DNA of 59,529 nucleotides from Micromonospora sicca (lineage in GTDB: Bacteria > Actinomycetota > Actinomycetes > Mycobacteriales > Micromonosporaceae), in the NCBI RefSeq assembly GCF_003172935.1, contig NZ_QGKS01000239.1, positions 1 to 59,529 on the forward strand. The letters run 5' to 3'. Below, one piece after another: positions 25,639-35,227 of the stretch. How positions within the stretch are numbered: the stretch's first letter is position 1; each line of letters begins with the position of its first letter. The notes below the pieces were generated by a model that saw nothing but the letters and a program-made list of their open reading frames with translations, had not been told where the DNA came from and did not search any database. The position numbers and the translations under genes are program-made.

Positions 25639-26667
25639 ATGAAGCGAGCGCTTATCACCGGTATCACCGGTCAGGACGGTTCCTATCTGGCGGAGCTATT
25701 GCTCGCCAAGGGGTACGAGGTCCACGGCCTCATCCGGCGTGCCTCCACATTCAACACGACTCGGATAGACCACCTCTACGTCGACCCGCACGAACCGGGC
25801 GCGCGACTGTTCCTGCACTACGGCGACCTGAGCGACGGGGCACGGCTCGTTACGTTGCTGCAACGGATCGGCCCGGATGAGGTATACAACCTCGCCGCCC
25901 AATCGCATGTGCGGGTGTCGTTCGACGAGCCGGAACACACGGCGGACACGACCGGAACGGGGACGGTCCGGCTGCTGGAGGCCGTGCGGCTGGCGGGCAT
26001 CGACACCCGTTACTACCAGGCGTCCTCGTCCGAGCTGTACGGCGCGACGCCGCCGCCGCAGAGCGAAACCACCCCGTTCTATCCGCGGTCGCCCTACGCG
26101 GCTGCGAAGCTCTACAGCTACTGGATCACTAAAAACTACCGTGAGGCCTACGGGCTGTTCGCGGTCAACGGCATCCTCTTCAACCACGAGTCCCCGCGCC
26201 GCGGCGAGACGTTCGTCACTCGCAAGATCACTCGAGCCGTCGCAGCGATCAAGGCCGGCAAGCAGCGCCACCTGTACCTGGGAAATCTCGAGGCGGTTCG
26301 CGACTGGGGTTATGCGCCCGAATATGTCGAGGGTATGTGGCGCATGCTGCAGGCCGATCAGCCCGATGACTACGTGCTCGCCACCGGCGTCGGCGTCACC
26401 GTCCAGGAGTTCGTGGAGATCGCCTTCAGCCGCGTCGGGCTGGACTGGCGCGAGCACGTCCGGTTCGACGAGCGCTACCTACGCCCCACCGAGGTCGATG
26501 CGTTGATCGGTGACCCGACCAAGGCGCAAGAGCACCTCGGGTGGAAGGCGACGACCGACGGCCGGGCGCTGGCCAAACTCATGGTCGACGCCGACGTTGA
26601 GGCTTTGACGCATGCCGGCGATCCGTGGATCGACAAGGTTGGTCTCGCTTCCTGGAGGAGCGCGTGA
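25639..26667 (+). CDS. gmd: GDP-mannose 4,6-dehydratase
   Basis: A 342-aa extended short-chain dehydrogenase that converts GDP-D-mannose to GDP-4-keto-6-deoxymannose, the first step of GDP-L-fucose synthesis. Seen are the NADP-binding [19 protein letters not shown], the Gmd-specific [15 protein letters not shown], the [10 protein letters not shown] catalytic Ser/Thr area and the Y-x3-K pair in [28 protein letters not shown] is also diagnostic. The stop overlaps the fcl start (GTGA). Confidence 0.96.
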   Translation: MKRALITGITGQDGSYLAELLLAKGYEVHGLIRRASTFNTTRIDHLYVDPHEPGARLFLHYGDLSDGARLVTLLQRIGPDEVYNLAAQSHVRVSFDEPEHTADTTGTGTVRLLEAVRLAGIDTRYYQASSSELYGATPPPQSETTPFYPRSPYAAAKLYSYWITKNYREAYGLFAVNGILFNHESPRRGETFVTRKITRAVAAIKAGKQRHLYLGNLEAVRDWGYAPEYVEGMWRMLQADQPDDYVLATGVGVTVQEFVEIAFSRVGLDWREHVRFDERYLRPTEVDALIGDPTKAQEHLGWKATTDGRALAKLMVDADVEALTHAGDPWIDKVGLASWRSA

Positions 26668-27647
26668 GCGACGACGGCGTCAGCTACACACCCGGCGAGC
26701 TGGACCGTGACGCAACCTTCTACGTCGCGGGCCACCGTGGGCTCGTGGGCAGCGCCATTTGGCGCAAACTCAAGGCCAGCGGGTTCACCCGGCTGGTGGG
26801 CAAGACCTCGGCCGAACTGGACCTGCGCGACCGGGATGCCACATTCGCGTTCATGGCCGAGTCGAAGCCGCGGTACCTAGTTTTGGCTGCAGCCAAGGTC
26901 GGCGGCATCCTGGCCAACAGCACCTACCCGGTGGACTTCCTCAGCGAGAACCTGCGCATCCAGACCAACGTGCTCGACGCGGCGCTCGCCAACGATGTGG
27001 AGCGAGTGCTGTTCCTCGGCTCGTCATGCATTTACCCCAAGTACGCCGAGCAGCCCATCCGTGAGGAGTCGCTGCTCACCGGCCACCTCGAGCCGACCAA
27101 CGACGCGTATGCCATCGCAAAGATCGCCGGGATCTCGCACATACATGCGGTGCGCCGACAATACGGGTTGCCGTGGATCTCGGCGATGCCTACCAACCTG
27201 TACGGTCCGAATGACAACTTCTCGCCTTCCGGGTCGCACGTGCTACCAGCGCTTATTCGCCGCTACGACGAGGCGGTTCGCGTCGGCGCAAGCACCGTGA
27301 CGAACTGGGGTACGGGTACGCCTCGGCGCGAGTTCCTTTTCTCCGACGACATGGCCGATGCGTGCCTGTTCCTGCTGGAGCACTACGACGGACCAAGCCA
27401 GATCAACGTCGGCACCGGCGAGGATGCAACGATCCGCGAGATCGCCGACCTGGTGGCCGAGGCCGTCGGCTACACCGGCGACACGGAGTGGGACACGTCC
27501 AAGCCTGACGGAACACCACAAAAGCTGCTTGATATATCAAGGCTTCGCGACGCCGGCTGGACACCCAGGATCGGACTCGGCGAAGGAATCGCCCGGGCGG
27601 TGGAGTGGTACCGAAGCGTCGCGCGGAAGACGGCAGATGGCCACTGA
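26664..27647 (+). CDS. fcl: GDP-L-fucose synthase
   Basis: A 327-aa NADPH-dependent epimerase/reductase that finishes GDP-L-fucose. It shows the dinucleotide-binding [15 protein letters not shown], the [18 protein letters not shown] motif, the catalytic [12 protein letters not shown] and [10 protein letters not shown] with the Y-x3-K pair, plus [12 protein letters not shown]. The start at GTG 26664 is set by a GGAGGAG site seven bases upstream and by overlap with the gmd stop. With gmd it supplies the donor for the GT11 enzyme next door. Confidence 0.95.
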   Translation: MSDDGVSYTPGELDRDATFYVAGHRGLVGSAIWRKLKASGFTRLVGKTSAELDLRDRDATFAFMAESKPRYLVLAAAKVGGILANSTYPVDFLSENLRIQTNVLDAALANDVERVLFLGSSCIYPKYAEQPIREESLLTGHLEPTNDAYAIAKIAGISHIHAVRRQYGLPWISAMPTNLYGPNDNFSPSGSHVLPALIRRYDEAVRVGASTVTNWGTGTPRREFLFSDDMADACLFLLEHYDGPSQINVGTGEDATIREIADLVAEAVGYTGDTEWDTSKPDGTPQKLLDISRLRDAGWTPRIGLGEGIARAVEWYRSVARKTADGH

Positions 27648-27808
27648 CCAAGATGTGTCGACGATCCCGGTCATTGACCTGTCATGCCGCGCACGCCCCT
27701 CCGTCACAGCAAGGCAGTCATCTCGTGCAATCCCTGAGCGGAGATAACACAAAGGGTCTTAAAGCAGCATTGCTCATTGTATCGGCTATAAGGAGCGGGC
27801 CTTCCGTT

Positions 27809-28717
27809 ATGGATCAGCAATATGCCCACAGTGGCGCGGGGCCTGCCGTCTTGGTGGAACTGACCGGTGGGCTTGCCAACCAGCTGTTTCAATGGGCGGC
27901 CGGGCGCTTGGTCGCCGATGCGGGTTCGCGCGCACTGTATCTCGACGTCCGGGTTGTTGAACGTCCCGATGGGCGAGGGAATCAGGTGTCGGGAATGGTG
28001 CCGGTCGACGGAATAATTAGCGCGGCTAAGGCCGAAACCGAGTTCTGGCGGATTGCCCATAGAGCCTTGCCAAGACCGGTTGTCGGAGCGGCCAAGAGAA
28101 TGAGACGCCTCACATTCCGGCGCCCCTCGGAAATCGTCGCCAAGTCGTACGCCGAAGGGCTCGCTGCGTTGACGGTGGACAGGCCAGTCCGACTACGGGG
28201 CCTGTTTCAGGAGATCGACCCTCTCCTAAAAGCTCGCGAGCCAATAGTTTCGGCGGTGAGATTCGGATTGATGAATGGCGAATCGGCAGACGTTGGCCAC
28301 TACGCTGCCGCGCATATTAGGCGAGGTGATTACGCGAGCAATCCGAAGTACGCGGCCCGATTTGGACTCTGCAGTGAGGACTACTATCGCACGGCGCTGA
28401 GGTTCATTGACGACCGACTGCCTGTGCGGGTGGTAACCGATGACCCGCAATGGGCTGCCGGTTTCATTGCGTCTTTGCCGTCGCCAGACCGATTCCGGTT
28501 GGAGGTCGGGGCCGATCACTTCGCCGACCTGCGCACGCTCGCCAATGCGCGAGAACTGATCATCGCCAACAGCACATTCTCTTGGTGGGGCGCCTTTCTC
28601 GGTGCGCCACAACGGGTGATCTATCCTCAACCCTGGTTTACGCGTGAGTCGGACGACCACGACCTCGCGCTGCCCGGCTGGGTTCCGGTGCCTCGTGACA
28701 AGGCAGAATCTGAGTGA
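27809..28717 (+). CDS. GT11-family alpha-1,2-fucosyltransferase
   Basis: A 302-aa member of glycosyltransferase family 11. The N-terminal motif is VELTGGLANQLFQWAAGR. The donor-binding box HIRRGDY is in AAAHIRRGDYASNPKYA, and the third motif is ELIIANSTFSWWGAFLGAPQ. It transfers L-fucose from GDP-fucose onto a galactose-type acceptor. ATG 27809 follows an AAGGAG site. A 161-base AT-richer gap separates it from fcl. The stop overlaps the flippase start (GTGA), so the two are coupled. Base composition is lower in GC than the backbone. Confidence 0.9.
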   Translation: MDQQYAHSGAGPAVLVELTGGLANQLFQWAAGRLVADAGSRALYLDVRVVERPDGRGNQVSGMVPVDGIISAAKAETEFWRIAHRALPRPVVGAAKRMRRLTFRRPSEIVAKSYAEGLAALTVDRPVRLRGLFQEIDPLLKAREPIVSAVRFGLMNGESADVGHYAAAHIRRGDYASNPKYAARFGLCSEDYYRTALRFIDDRLPVRVVTDDPQWAAGFIASLPSPDRFRLEVGADHFADLRTLANARELIIANSTFSWWGAFLGAPQRVIYPQPWFTRESDDHDLALPGWVPVPRDKAESE

Positions 28718-30114
28718 GTCGAGAGAACGTGTCGCGCAAGGCGCTTTCGTCCGCCCTTGCACGCGGCCGCGAATTAACATTCTACGGCGCGGCTCCGGTA
28801 GCCGTTCTCGTTACATCGCCAGTTCTAGCGCAGGGCCTTGGCCCAGACGGTCGTGCCCAATTCGGCGTCGCCCAGACGGCAGCGAGTATGGCCCTCTCGT
28901 TCGGCACCCTTGGCCAAGCCGAGGTGTATCTCGCCGACTTGCGGGAGGGAACGGCGTCCATAGGCGCGGCTAGTCGAATTGCGCTTGTCGGAGGTCTTCT
29001 TGCAGGCGCAGTCTCCGTAGTAATGTGTTATGTGCTCGGTGTCGAATTGCAAGTTGCGATTGCGGCTTCGATGCTGATACCTATCATGAGTCAGTCCCAG
29101 TTATGGCGATCGAGGGCAGTCGCCGACCACGCACTGGTGGGCCCCGCCGCCGCGAACGCGCTCGCCGCGGTCTTGCGAGTAGTCTCGTTGGGCTCACTAT
29201 TTGTATTTGGCTGGTTAGTTCCTGCTACAGCAATTGGTGTAGTTCAGGGGTCCGTGGCGGTCGCGGCGGTGTTGACGATCGGCTTGTACGCGCGGCGGCG
29301 GGCGGCTTCGGTGGGTCAAAAAGACAACCAAGCAGCGACAGGTGAAGCGCGCTCGACACGCGAAACCATCGTCTCTGGGCACTGGAGATGTCGGCATTGG
29401 CTGCGCCGCCGTCGCGCCAACGCGTTCTCAAGTCATGCCGTGGACAAGGAGCAATTGCGGAGCTACCTCTCGCGGGGGTGGCCGCTGATATTCTTCGCGA
29501 TCCTAACGTCGGTCACAATGGGAAGCGGCGTGATATTTCTTCATCTGACATCCAGCCCGCGCGATGTGGGCATCTATGCGGCAGCGTCGGCGCTCTCTAC
29601 TTCGGTGCTGGCAATCTCAGGAGCATTTAAGTCCCGCGCTCAGGCCGCTGCGTTTAGTTGCGACGCTCCGAAGCGGGTACGAAGGGAACTAATGGTCCTT
29701 CTGGCGGCAGCAGGCCCCGGGGCTATGCTCGTTGCCGTCTTTTCGCGTCAAGTCGTGAGCGTGCTGTTAGGGCCGGGATACGACGCAGCGGTGGCGCTCA
29801 TTCCGGTTCTGGCAGCCGGCTCAGTTGCACTGCTAGTACTTGATTCCATGCACGGCCTTCTGGCCGCCTTGGGCGGGCGTCGCGAACTGATTGTCGTTGG
29901 TGCGTCGGGCGCCTTCTCATCGCTGACGCTCCTGGCGGTACTTGTGCCACACCATGGTGCAATCGGTGCAGCTTGGGCCAGCTCAATTGGTTACGCCCTT
30001 GCCGCATCTGTGGGATGGTCTGCTGTGCGCCGCCAACTTAAGAAGCATCCGGCCGCTGGCCGCCAACTACTGACCCAGGCTGCTACTCCGCCGCGGGAAT
30101 CATTTAGATCTTGA
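28714..30114 (+). CDS. Wzx-like polysaccharide flippase
   Basis: A 466-aa multi-pass membrane protein of the MATE/Wzx (MOP) superfamily. About 12 hydrophobic segments are visible, including AAPVAVLVTSPVLAQGLG, IALVGGLLAGAVSVVMCYVL and ELMVLLAAAGPGAMLVAVFS. A polar central loop (around QKDNQAATGEARSTRETIVS) divides the two halves. It would flip undecaprenyl-linked repeat units across the membrane. The assignment rests on topology and position rather than a specific motif. Confidence 0.75.
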   Translation: MSRENVSRKALSSALARGRELTFYGAAPVAVLVTSPVLAQGLGPDGRAQFGVAQTAASMALSFGTLGQAEVYLADLREGTASIGAASRIALVGGLLAGAVSVVMCYVLGVELQVAIAASMLIPIMSQSQLWRSRAVADHALVGPAAANALAAVLRVVSLGSLFVFGWLVPATAIGVVQGSVAVAAVLTIGLYARRRAASVGQKDNQAATGEARSTRETIVSGHWRCRHWLRRRRANAFSSHAVDKEQLRSYLSRGWPLIFFAILTSVTMGSGVIFLHLTSSPRDVGIYAAASALSTSVLAISGAFKSRAQAAAFSCDAPKRVRRELMVLLAAAGPGAMLVAVFSRQVVSVLLGPGYDAAVALIPVLAAGSVALLVLDSMHGLLAALGGRRELIVVGASGAFSSLTLLAVLVPHHGAIGAAWASSIGYALAASVGWSAVRRQLKKHPAAGRQLLTQAATPPRESFRS

Positions 30115-30180
30115 TGACCACGGATCAGAAGCCGTGTGCCACAAGTGGCTGTTTCAGAGCTACACTACGAGGAGGACGCG

Positions 30181-31122
30181 TTGGATGTTGTGACAGTTGT
30201 CGTTCCGAGCGCCGGAAAGCGCGACCAACTCCTTCACCGCGCATTGGACTCGATTGGTGGACAGTCCTTCGAGGGACCGATCGCGGTTGTCTTGGTAGAT
30301 GATTCCCGCGACGGCAGGCTCTCCGACTTTGGCGGTAGCCGCGGCAATGCCAAGGTATCCGTAGTTCCATCTTCCACCGACGAAGCTCCTCGGTGGACGG
30401 GCGTTAAACATGCACGCGCTGACACCGCGTGGTTTGCATTCCTTGACGATGATGACTGGTGGGTACCCCGGAAGCTCGAGCGGCAAGTCCAACTGGCGTT
30501 GGAACTGCGGACGGCTGGACATGAGCCGGTTGTCTCGTGCCTTGTAGATACATCTGGCAGTCCCGACCTGACGGCAACAGGCGCCGTTCCGGCACGGGCA
30601 ATTGCGCCTGGCCAGAACGTGGCGGAATATCTCTTCTGGCGCCGCGCGCCTTCGAGGCGACGTTCATCGATATTTACATCAACAATTCTAACGTCGAGGT
30701 CAATCGCCTTAGCGGTACCTTGGCGTAAGCTCCCGCGTCACCAGGATTGGGATTGGCTGGTACGCGCTGGAGCCGTTCCGGGCGTTGCGGTAAGGCATGT
30801 TCCAGAGGTGCTAGTCGGATATGCGGTTGGTTCCGCGTCCTCGATTTCTGCGACTCCAGACTGGCAATCGTCCCTGGCATGGGCGCAATCGACGCTGAGG
30901 GAGTACGCCGAGCCGGCAGTTTATGCGGACTTCTTGGCATCCCAGACGCTAAGGTACGCCATCGCTGCGCGATCACGGGAGGGAATTGCTAAGTGCGTTC
31001 GGGAGATACGTATGACGGCTGGCACGCCAAGTCCGAGCGCTTTGGCGAGCGGCCTTGCGGGTTTGGTGTCCAGGCGGTACATCGAGGCGGCGCTTCGTGG
31101 CCGTGGCAGGAGTACTCGTTAG
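30181..31122 (+). CDS. GT2-family glycosyltransferase
   Basis: A GT-A fold glycosyltransferase. The N-terminal strand VVTVVVPSAGKRDQLLHRAL and the DxD-type metal site WFAFLDDDDWWVPRKLE are clear. The catalytic region around RHQDWDWLVRAGAVPGV resembles the ED/QDWD motif of GT2 enzymes. TTG 30181 is proposed as start because an AGGAGG site lies five bases before it; GTG 30136 is an alternative. Donor and acceptor are unknown. It precedes a second GT2 gene by 57 bases. Confidence 0.82.
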   Translation: MDVVTVVVPSAGKRDQLLHRALDSIGGQSFEGPIAVVLVDDSRDGRLSDFGGSRGNAKVSVVPSSTDEAPRWTGVKHARADTAWFAFLDDDDWWVPRKLERQVQLALELRTAGHEPVVSCLVDTSGSPDLTATGAVPARAIAPGQNVAEYLFWRRAPSRRRSSIFTSTILTSRSIALAVPWRKLPRHQDWDWLVRAGAVPGVAVRHVPEVLVGYAVGSASSISATPDWQSSLAWAQSTLREYAEPAVYADFLASQTLRYAIAARSREGIAKCVREIRMTAGTPSPSALASGLAGLVSRRYIEAALRGRGRSTR

Positions 31123-31179
31123 ACCAGGCGCGACCGAGCGAAGGTCCGCTCGAAACGTTGACCAGCATAGGGGAAGGCT

Positions 31180-32064
31180 ATGGAAGTTCTGGTGGCAGTC
31201 GCCACGTATCGTCGACCGGCCGGACTATTGCGGTTGCTGAAATCTCTTGACGGCGATGCCGGGCGCTTCGACGTATTAGTAGTTGATAACGATGCCGAAC
31301 GGTCAGCATGGTCGACAGTGGCCGATGGCGAGTTTCGCCGTCGGCCTGTGTACGTTGTCGAACCCGAGCCGGGAATCGCGCCGGCACGCAATAGGGCGCT
31401 TAGCTACGCGATATCTCAAGACTACACCGCACTGGTGTTTGTCGATGACGATGAAGTGGTCGTTCGAGGCTGGTTTGAAGCTCTCTCGAGCGCAATGATT
31501 TCGCTGAGCGCTGACGTGGTGTGCGGACCAGTCATCGCGGCGTATGAGGACGGCGTTGCCCGCTGGGCGAGGAAAGGTGGTTTCTTCGAACGCCCCCGAC
31601 AGGCCACAGGCACAGTGCCACGGTGGCCGGCCACGAACAACGTAATCATTCGCATCACGGACGAGATTAGGTTGGGCACGGTGAGCTTTCGGCTCCAGTA
31701 TTCGATGACAGGTGGCGAGGATACCGACTTCTTCATGGAGCTAAAGAGGTTGGGTTCAAGACTCGCGTGGTGCGACGAGGCGGCTGTAGTTGAGTACGTT
31801 CCAGCTCCGCGTGCGTCGGCTCGGTGGTTGTGGCGACGTGGCATGCGCCTTGGGAACGTGACGACTAGGCGGATGTCTCGAGCTGGGTTCGGATGGGCTG
31901 CCGTTCCAGTTGGGCTCCTCAGAGTTGCGCTCGCGATTCCGCTTGCGGTACTGAAGAGCCTGTTGCGGGGATCTCGGGGTATCGGGGAGCTTATGCACCT
32001 TCCGAAAGGGATCGGAATGCTTCAGGCTGCCTTCGGGGGAAAGACGGTCGAGTATGGACGATGA
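31180..32064 (+). CDS. GT2-family glycosyltransferase
   Basis: A 294-aa GT2 enzyme. It starts MEVLVAVATYRRPAGLLRLLKS, has FDVLVVDNDA in the nucleotide-binding strand and ALVFVDDDEVVVRGWFEAL as the DxD site. SMTGGEDTDFFMELKRLGSR is the catalytic ED motif. A basic region and a hydrophobic stretch (VPVGLLRVALAIPLAVLKSLL) near the C-terminus suggest membrane association. It is the last plus-strand gene of the locus, converging on the polymerase. Confidence 0.87.
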   Translation: MEVLVAVATYRRPAGLLRLLKSLDGDAGRFDVLVVDNDAERSAWSTVADGEFRRRPVYVVEPEPGIAPARNRALSYAISQDYTALVFVDDDEVVVRGWFEALSSAMISLSADVVCGPVIAAYEDGVARWARKGGFFERPRQATGTVPRWPATNNVIIRITDEIRLGTVSFRLQYSMTGGEDTDFFMELKRLGSRLAWCDEAAVVEYVPAPRASARWLWRRGMRLGNVTTRRMSRAGFGWAAVPVGLLRVALAIPLAVLKSLLRGSRGIGELMHLPKGIGMLQAAFGGKTVEYGR

Positions 32065-32220
32065 GTGCAGCGGGACGTGGCTGGCGACACGCTCATCACG
32101 GGAAATGGGGCGGGGCCAGCACCAATAGGATCCGGGACATAATGAGGGTAAGGGGTTCTGGCCAGGCCTACAGAAGTCACGGCGGAGACGCGAATTAGCA
32201 CGCATGGGCGATGAGGCCTT

Positions 32221-33474
32221 CTATGAAACGGTCAGCCCGGCATCAACGCGTTCGATCGGTTGCGGAAGGGCCTCGACCAAAGCCAAGGGCGGAGGCTCCG
32301 TCGCATTGCCACGCTTTGGGCGGATGGCGATTAGCCACACCCCGATAGCGACCGCGAGGAACCAGTGCGTGTTGTCGAGCCACGACTCGAAGATGTTGTG
32401 CATGGTGAACACGAACGCGATCTGGAACAGCCATAAGGACTCGGAGGTGGCGTCCTCAGTGGCGTGGCGGAACGCGCCGAACAGGATTCGCAGTGTGTAA
32501 GCTGCGAAAAGTGTGAACCCGATCCAGCCGAGCTGCAACGCGACTGACAGGTACCCGTTGTGTGCTTGCGGGACAATCCAATAAGTGAAGTAAGAGATTA
32601 TTGCCGACGCGTTGGATTCAGGGCTGAAAGGCACGCCCCAGCCGTAGCCGAACCACGGCTGTTCGTTCCATGCGAGGATCGCGCCCTGCCAGATTCGGTT
32701 TCGCCCGGAGAGGGTCAGGTCGCGGCCCACAATGGCGAGGAGGCTTTCGACGTTCGCGATGAGCAGTGGGACGATGATCACCAACCAGAGAAAGGTAAGG
32801 GTGACCATCACAAAGCGGTGGGTGCGTGTGCGTTTCGACCATGAGTTCATGACCACCGCGAGAAGTACGGCTGTGATCCCGAGTACGATCGCCGCCGAGG
32901 ACTGGATTAGCGCAGTCAGGCCACCGTAGACGGCCACCCAGGACACGAGTTCGAAGCGACGCGCCGTCCGCGTGCGTGCGTAGAGCGCGGTGACCAGCCC
33001 AAGAAGAAGGACCGCACCGAGGATGTTCTTGTGCACATATGGGCCGATAAGGGCGCCTTCGTTCGGCCATCGTGTTTCGAACGCGGCACCTCTCGCAACG
33101 ATCATCATGACGATGGTCGTCACCGCAACCACCTTAAACCCGGTGTCGAGAATCCTGATCGCGTCTTTTGGGGTGACGTAGCTGGCGAAGATGATCGCGG
33201 AGATGGTGACTGCCGCGAATAGGAGCGCGCGAGGCTGGCCGATTGTGGTTCCCGCCCAGAGGGGTGACGCAATGGCGAGCGCGGCGAGCGCGATGGGCAT
33301 GATCGGGATGCGCGGCGCGCGGAAATGCGATAAAACGACCATCGCGGATAGGACGATCCCGACAGTGGCGACGAAGACGCCTGGGATCAGTTTCGGCTGC
33401 GAGAATCCGACGACCGCCCAGATTCCCAACAGGGTCAGCCAGAGTTGGGTGCTGCGCCGGTATTTGGTCATCAC
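32221..33474 (-). CDS. Wzy-like O-antigen polymerase/ligase family protein
   Basis: A 417-aa protein with roughly 10-12 membrane helices (for example LPRxx-type TVGIVLSAMVVLSHF, LVIIVPLLIANVESLLAIV). The O-antigen ligase (Wzy_C) signature is present: LSGRNRIWQGAILAWNEQP and then FGYGWG and QAHNGYLSVALQLGWIG in the large loop. It would polymerise flipped repeat units on the outer face under control of the Wzz/kinase. It is transcribed toward the glycosyltransferases, with 156 bases between the stops. Confidence 0.87.
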   Translation of the reverse strand: MMTKYRRSTQLWLTLLGIWAVVGFSQPKLIPGVFVATVGIVLSAMVVLSHFRAPRIPIMPIALAALAIASPLWAGTTIGQPRALLFAAVTISAIIFASYVTPKDAIRILDTGFKVVAVTTIVMMIVARGAAFETRWPNEGALIGPYVHKNILGAVLLLGLVTALYARTRTARRFELVSWVAVYGGLTALIQSSAAIVLGITAVLLAVVMNSWSKRTRTHRFVMVTLTFLWLVIIVPLLIANVESLLAIVGRDLTLSGRNRIWQGAILAWNEQPWFGYGWGVPFSPESNASAIISYFTYWIVPQAHNGYLSVALQLGWIGFTLFAAYTLRILFGAFRHATEDATSESLWLFQIAFVFTMHNIFESWLDNTHWFLAVAIGVWLIAIRPKRGNATEPPPLALVEALPQPIERVDAGLTVS

Positions 33475-33698
33475 CCGGCGACGATATCGCAGGCCCAGGC
33501 GCGGACGTGACCGCCCACCCAGGTGTCCGGAATCTCACACACTCGTGCTGCTACTGGTGTGCGACCTGCACATCGCACCCATCACGCCTTGATCACCAAT
33601 CGCACGCCAGACCCCGGACCGTCAACCCCCGAAGGGACTTACGGGCGCGGAGCTCTAAGCCAAGGTGAGCGCAGCCTTGCTGGATCGGTGGGCTGAGC

Positions 33699-33767
33699 CT
33701 CGGCCGATCGGGCGGGTTCGCCACATATTTGGCTGATTCTGGTGCCGTAATCGGCCGAGCGATTACG
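33699..33767. promoter_or_regulatory. nested inverted repeats upstream of the LCP gene
   Basis: Two dyads overlap. One is cgtaatcg-gccgag-cgattacg, with perfect 8-base arms (33746-33753, 33760-33767). The other is ctcggccgat at 33699-33708, matching atcggccgag at 33750-33759. They lie about 30-100 bases upstream of a promoter-like element. The first is a good operator candidate for an unidentified regulator. Confidence 0.5.
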
Positions 33768-33795
33768 TGACCCGTTCATGCCTCGTCCTACAGGG

Positions 33796-33825
33796 TTGAG
33801 AAGAAGTCTCACGGCCGCTTAGATT
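33796..33825 (+). promoter_or_regulatory. candidate sigma-70-type promoter for the LCP gene
   Basis: TTGAGA and TAGATT are separated by 18 bases, 45 bases upstream of the LCP start. Hexamer matches are five of six for -35 and four of six for -10. The gap from 33475 to 33869 otherwise contains only the dyads described nearby. Confidence 0.45.
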
Positions 33826-33869
33826 GAGGGATAGGTGACCGCCGACAGAGCGAGCGACTGAGGGAATAC

Positions 33870-34928
33870 ATGTCAGACGTGTTAAGTCCGCTCGTCCCGG
33901 ATTCATCCGAGCCCAAGACGCGCGGTCGACGTCCCTTGAAGCGCTGGCAGAAGGCCCTCATTGTCCTTCTCTCGCTCGTGCTGATCGGGGGAATCTGCGG
34001 CGGGGCCAGCGCCCTCCTCCTGATCGGCCGCTATGAGGGCAAGACCCACCACGAGGACATCCTTGGGCCGATCGCCGCGCCCAAGGACGAGCAGCGCTGG
34101 AAGTCGGGGCCACTCGATCTGCTGCTGCTCGGCAGCGACAGCCGGGAGGGCGAGCCCGACGAGGGGCGCTTCGGCGGTCAGCGGTCGGACACCATCATGC
34201 TGGTGCACCTGAGCAAGAACCTCGACCGGGCCACCATCGTGTCGATCCCGCGGGACAGCTACGTCTACGTTCCTCCGGCCAAGGGCTGGAACGGTGGCAT
34301 GAACAAGCTGAACGCCGCGTTCGCCTTCGGTGGCGCACCCCATGCCGCGAAGACCATCACCCAGCTCACCGGGGTCAAGTTCGACGGGGCGATGATCGCC
34401 AACTTCGCCAGCATCCACAAAATGGTCGAAGCGGTCGACGGCGTACGGGTCTGCATCCCGTACACAGTCCGGTCGACCTTCTCCGACAAGGTGTGGGAGA
34501 AGGGCTGCCACCAGCTTGACGGGGCGGCGGCCGAGGAGTTCATGCGGCAGCGCAAGGCCGTGCCGGGCGGGGACTTCGGGCGCATCCACGACCAGCAGCT
34601 GGTCGTCAAGGCCATCACGGAGAAGGTCGCCGCGGAGGGCATGCTGCAGAACCCGTTGCGCCTGGATGAACTGCTGGTGACCGCCGCCGACGCGTTGACC
34701 ATCGACAGGTCCCTCGACCTGCGGGAGCTGGCTCTCGTCGCCCGCGACATCAGGCCCGCGAACATCAAGTTCGCGACGGTGCCGTACACGAGCGCCAGCC
34801 TGAAGACCCACGCCGGCTCGGCGGTCAAGCTCGATGACGCCAAGGCGAAGGAGATGTTCGCCGCGGTGCGCGACGACACCATCCAGGAGTGGCTGGCCGC
34901 CCACCCGCAGAAGGTGCCCGGCAGCTGA
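33870..34928 (+). CDS. LytR-CpsA-Psr family glycopolymer transferase
   Basis: A 352-aa LCP protein. A basic cytoplasmic stretch and one membrane helix (ALIVLLSLVLIGGICGGASALLL) precede the extracellular LCP domain. Its markers are LDLLLLGSDSREGE, RSDTIMLVHLSKN, ATIVSIPRDSYVYVP with the conserved Arg-Asp, and GAAAEEFMRQRK followed by DFGRIHDQQ. LCP enzymes transfer undecaprenyl-linked polymers to peptidoglycan or arabinogalactan-like acceptors. Next to a Wzx/Wzy locus, it is the likely ligase attaching the new polysaccharide to the wall. Confidence 0.93.
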   Translation: MSDVLSPLVPDSSEPKTRGRRPLKRWQKALIVLLSLVLIGGICGGASALLLIGRYEGKTHHEDILGPIAAPKDEQRWKSGPLDLLLLGSDSREGEPDEGRFGGQRSDTIMLVHLSKNLDRATIVSIPRDSYVYVPPAKGWNGGMNKLNAAFAFGGAPHAAKTITQLTGVKFDGAMIANFASIHKMVEAVDGVRVCIPYTVRSTFSDKVWEKGCHQLDGAAAEEFMRQRKAVPGGDFGRIHDQQLVVKAITEKVAAEGMLQNPLRLDELLVTAADALTIDRSLDLRELALVARDIRPANIKFATVPYTSASLKTHAGSAVKLDDAKAKEMFAAVRDDTIQEWLAAHPQKVPGS

Positions 34929-34989
34929 CCCCGGCGCAGCCAGGCGACGGGCTCCCAAAGCGTCTGCACGCCACCGAACGCGAAGCACC

Positions 34990-35019
34990 GCGCCCCGGTT
35001 GCTTGGGGAGGGGCGCTTT
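34990..35019 (+). terminator. hairpin after the LCP gene
   Basis: A 7-base stem (gcgcccc / ggggcgc) with a 13-base loop is followed by tttc, 61 bases past the LCP stop. It also faces the convergent DUF397 gene. Confidence 0.5.
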
Positions 35020-35035
35020 CGTGCGTCTGCGCTCG

Positions 35036-35227
35036 TCAGGCCCGCTCGGCGGCTTGGGCGACGAAGGTTCGCCACGCGGCCGGCGTGAAGGTCAGCACCG
35101 GGCCGGACGGGTCCTTCGAGTCCCGGACGCCTACCACTCCGGGGAGGTTGTCAGCGACTTCGACGCACGCCCCGCCGTTGGTAGAAGAGCGGGACGACTT
35201 CCGCCACTGAGCACCGGTCATGTCCAT
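35036..35227 (-). CDS. DUF397 protein
   Basis: A 63-aa DUF397 protein with the diagnostic MTGAQWRKSSRSSTNGGACV, then VADNLPGVVGVRDSKDPSGP and FTPAAWRTFV. DUF397 proteins are almost always encoded beside XRE regulators of the WhiJ/Scr1 type in actinobacteria, where the pairs influence development or resemble toxin-antitoxin pairs. Here the start overlaps the regulator stop by up to ten bases, so the pair is translationally coupled. Confidence 0.92.
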   Translation of the reverse strand: MDMTGAQWRKSSRSSTNGGACVEVADNLPGVVGVRDSKDPSGPVLTFTPAAWRTFVAQAAERA

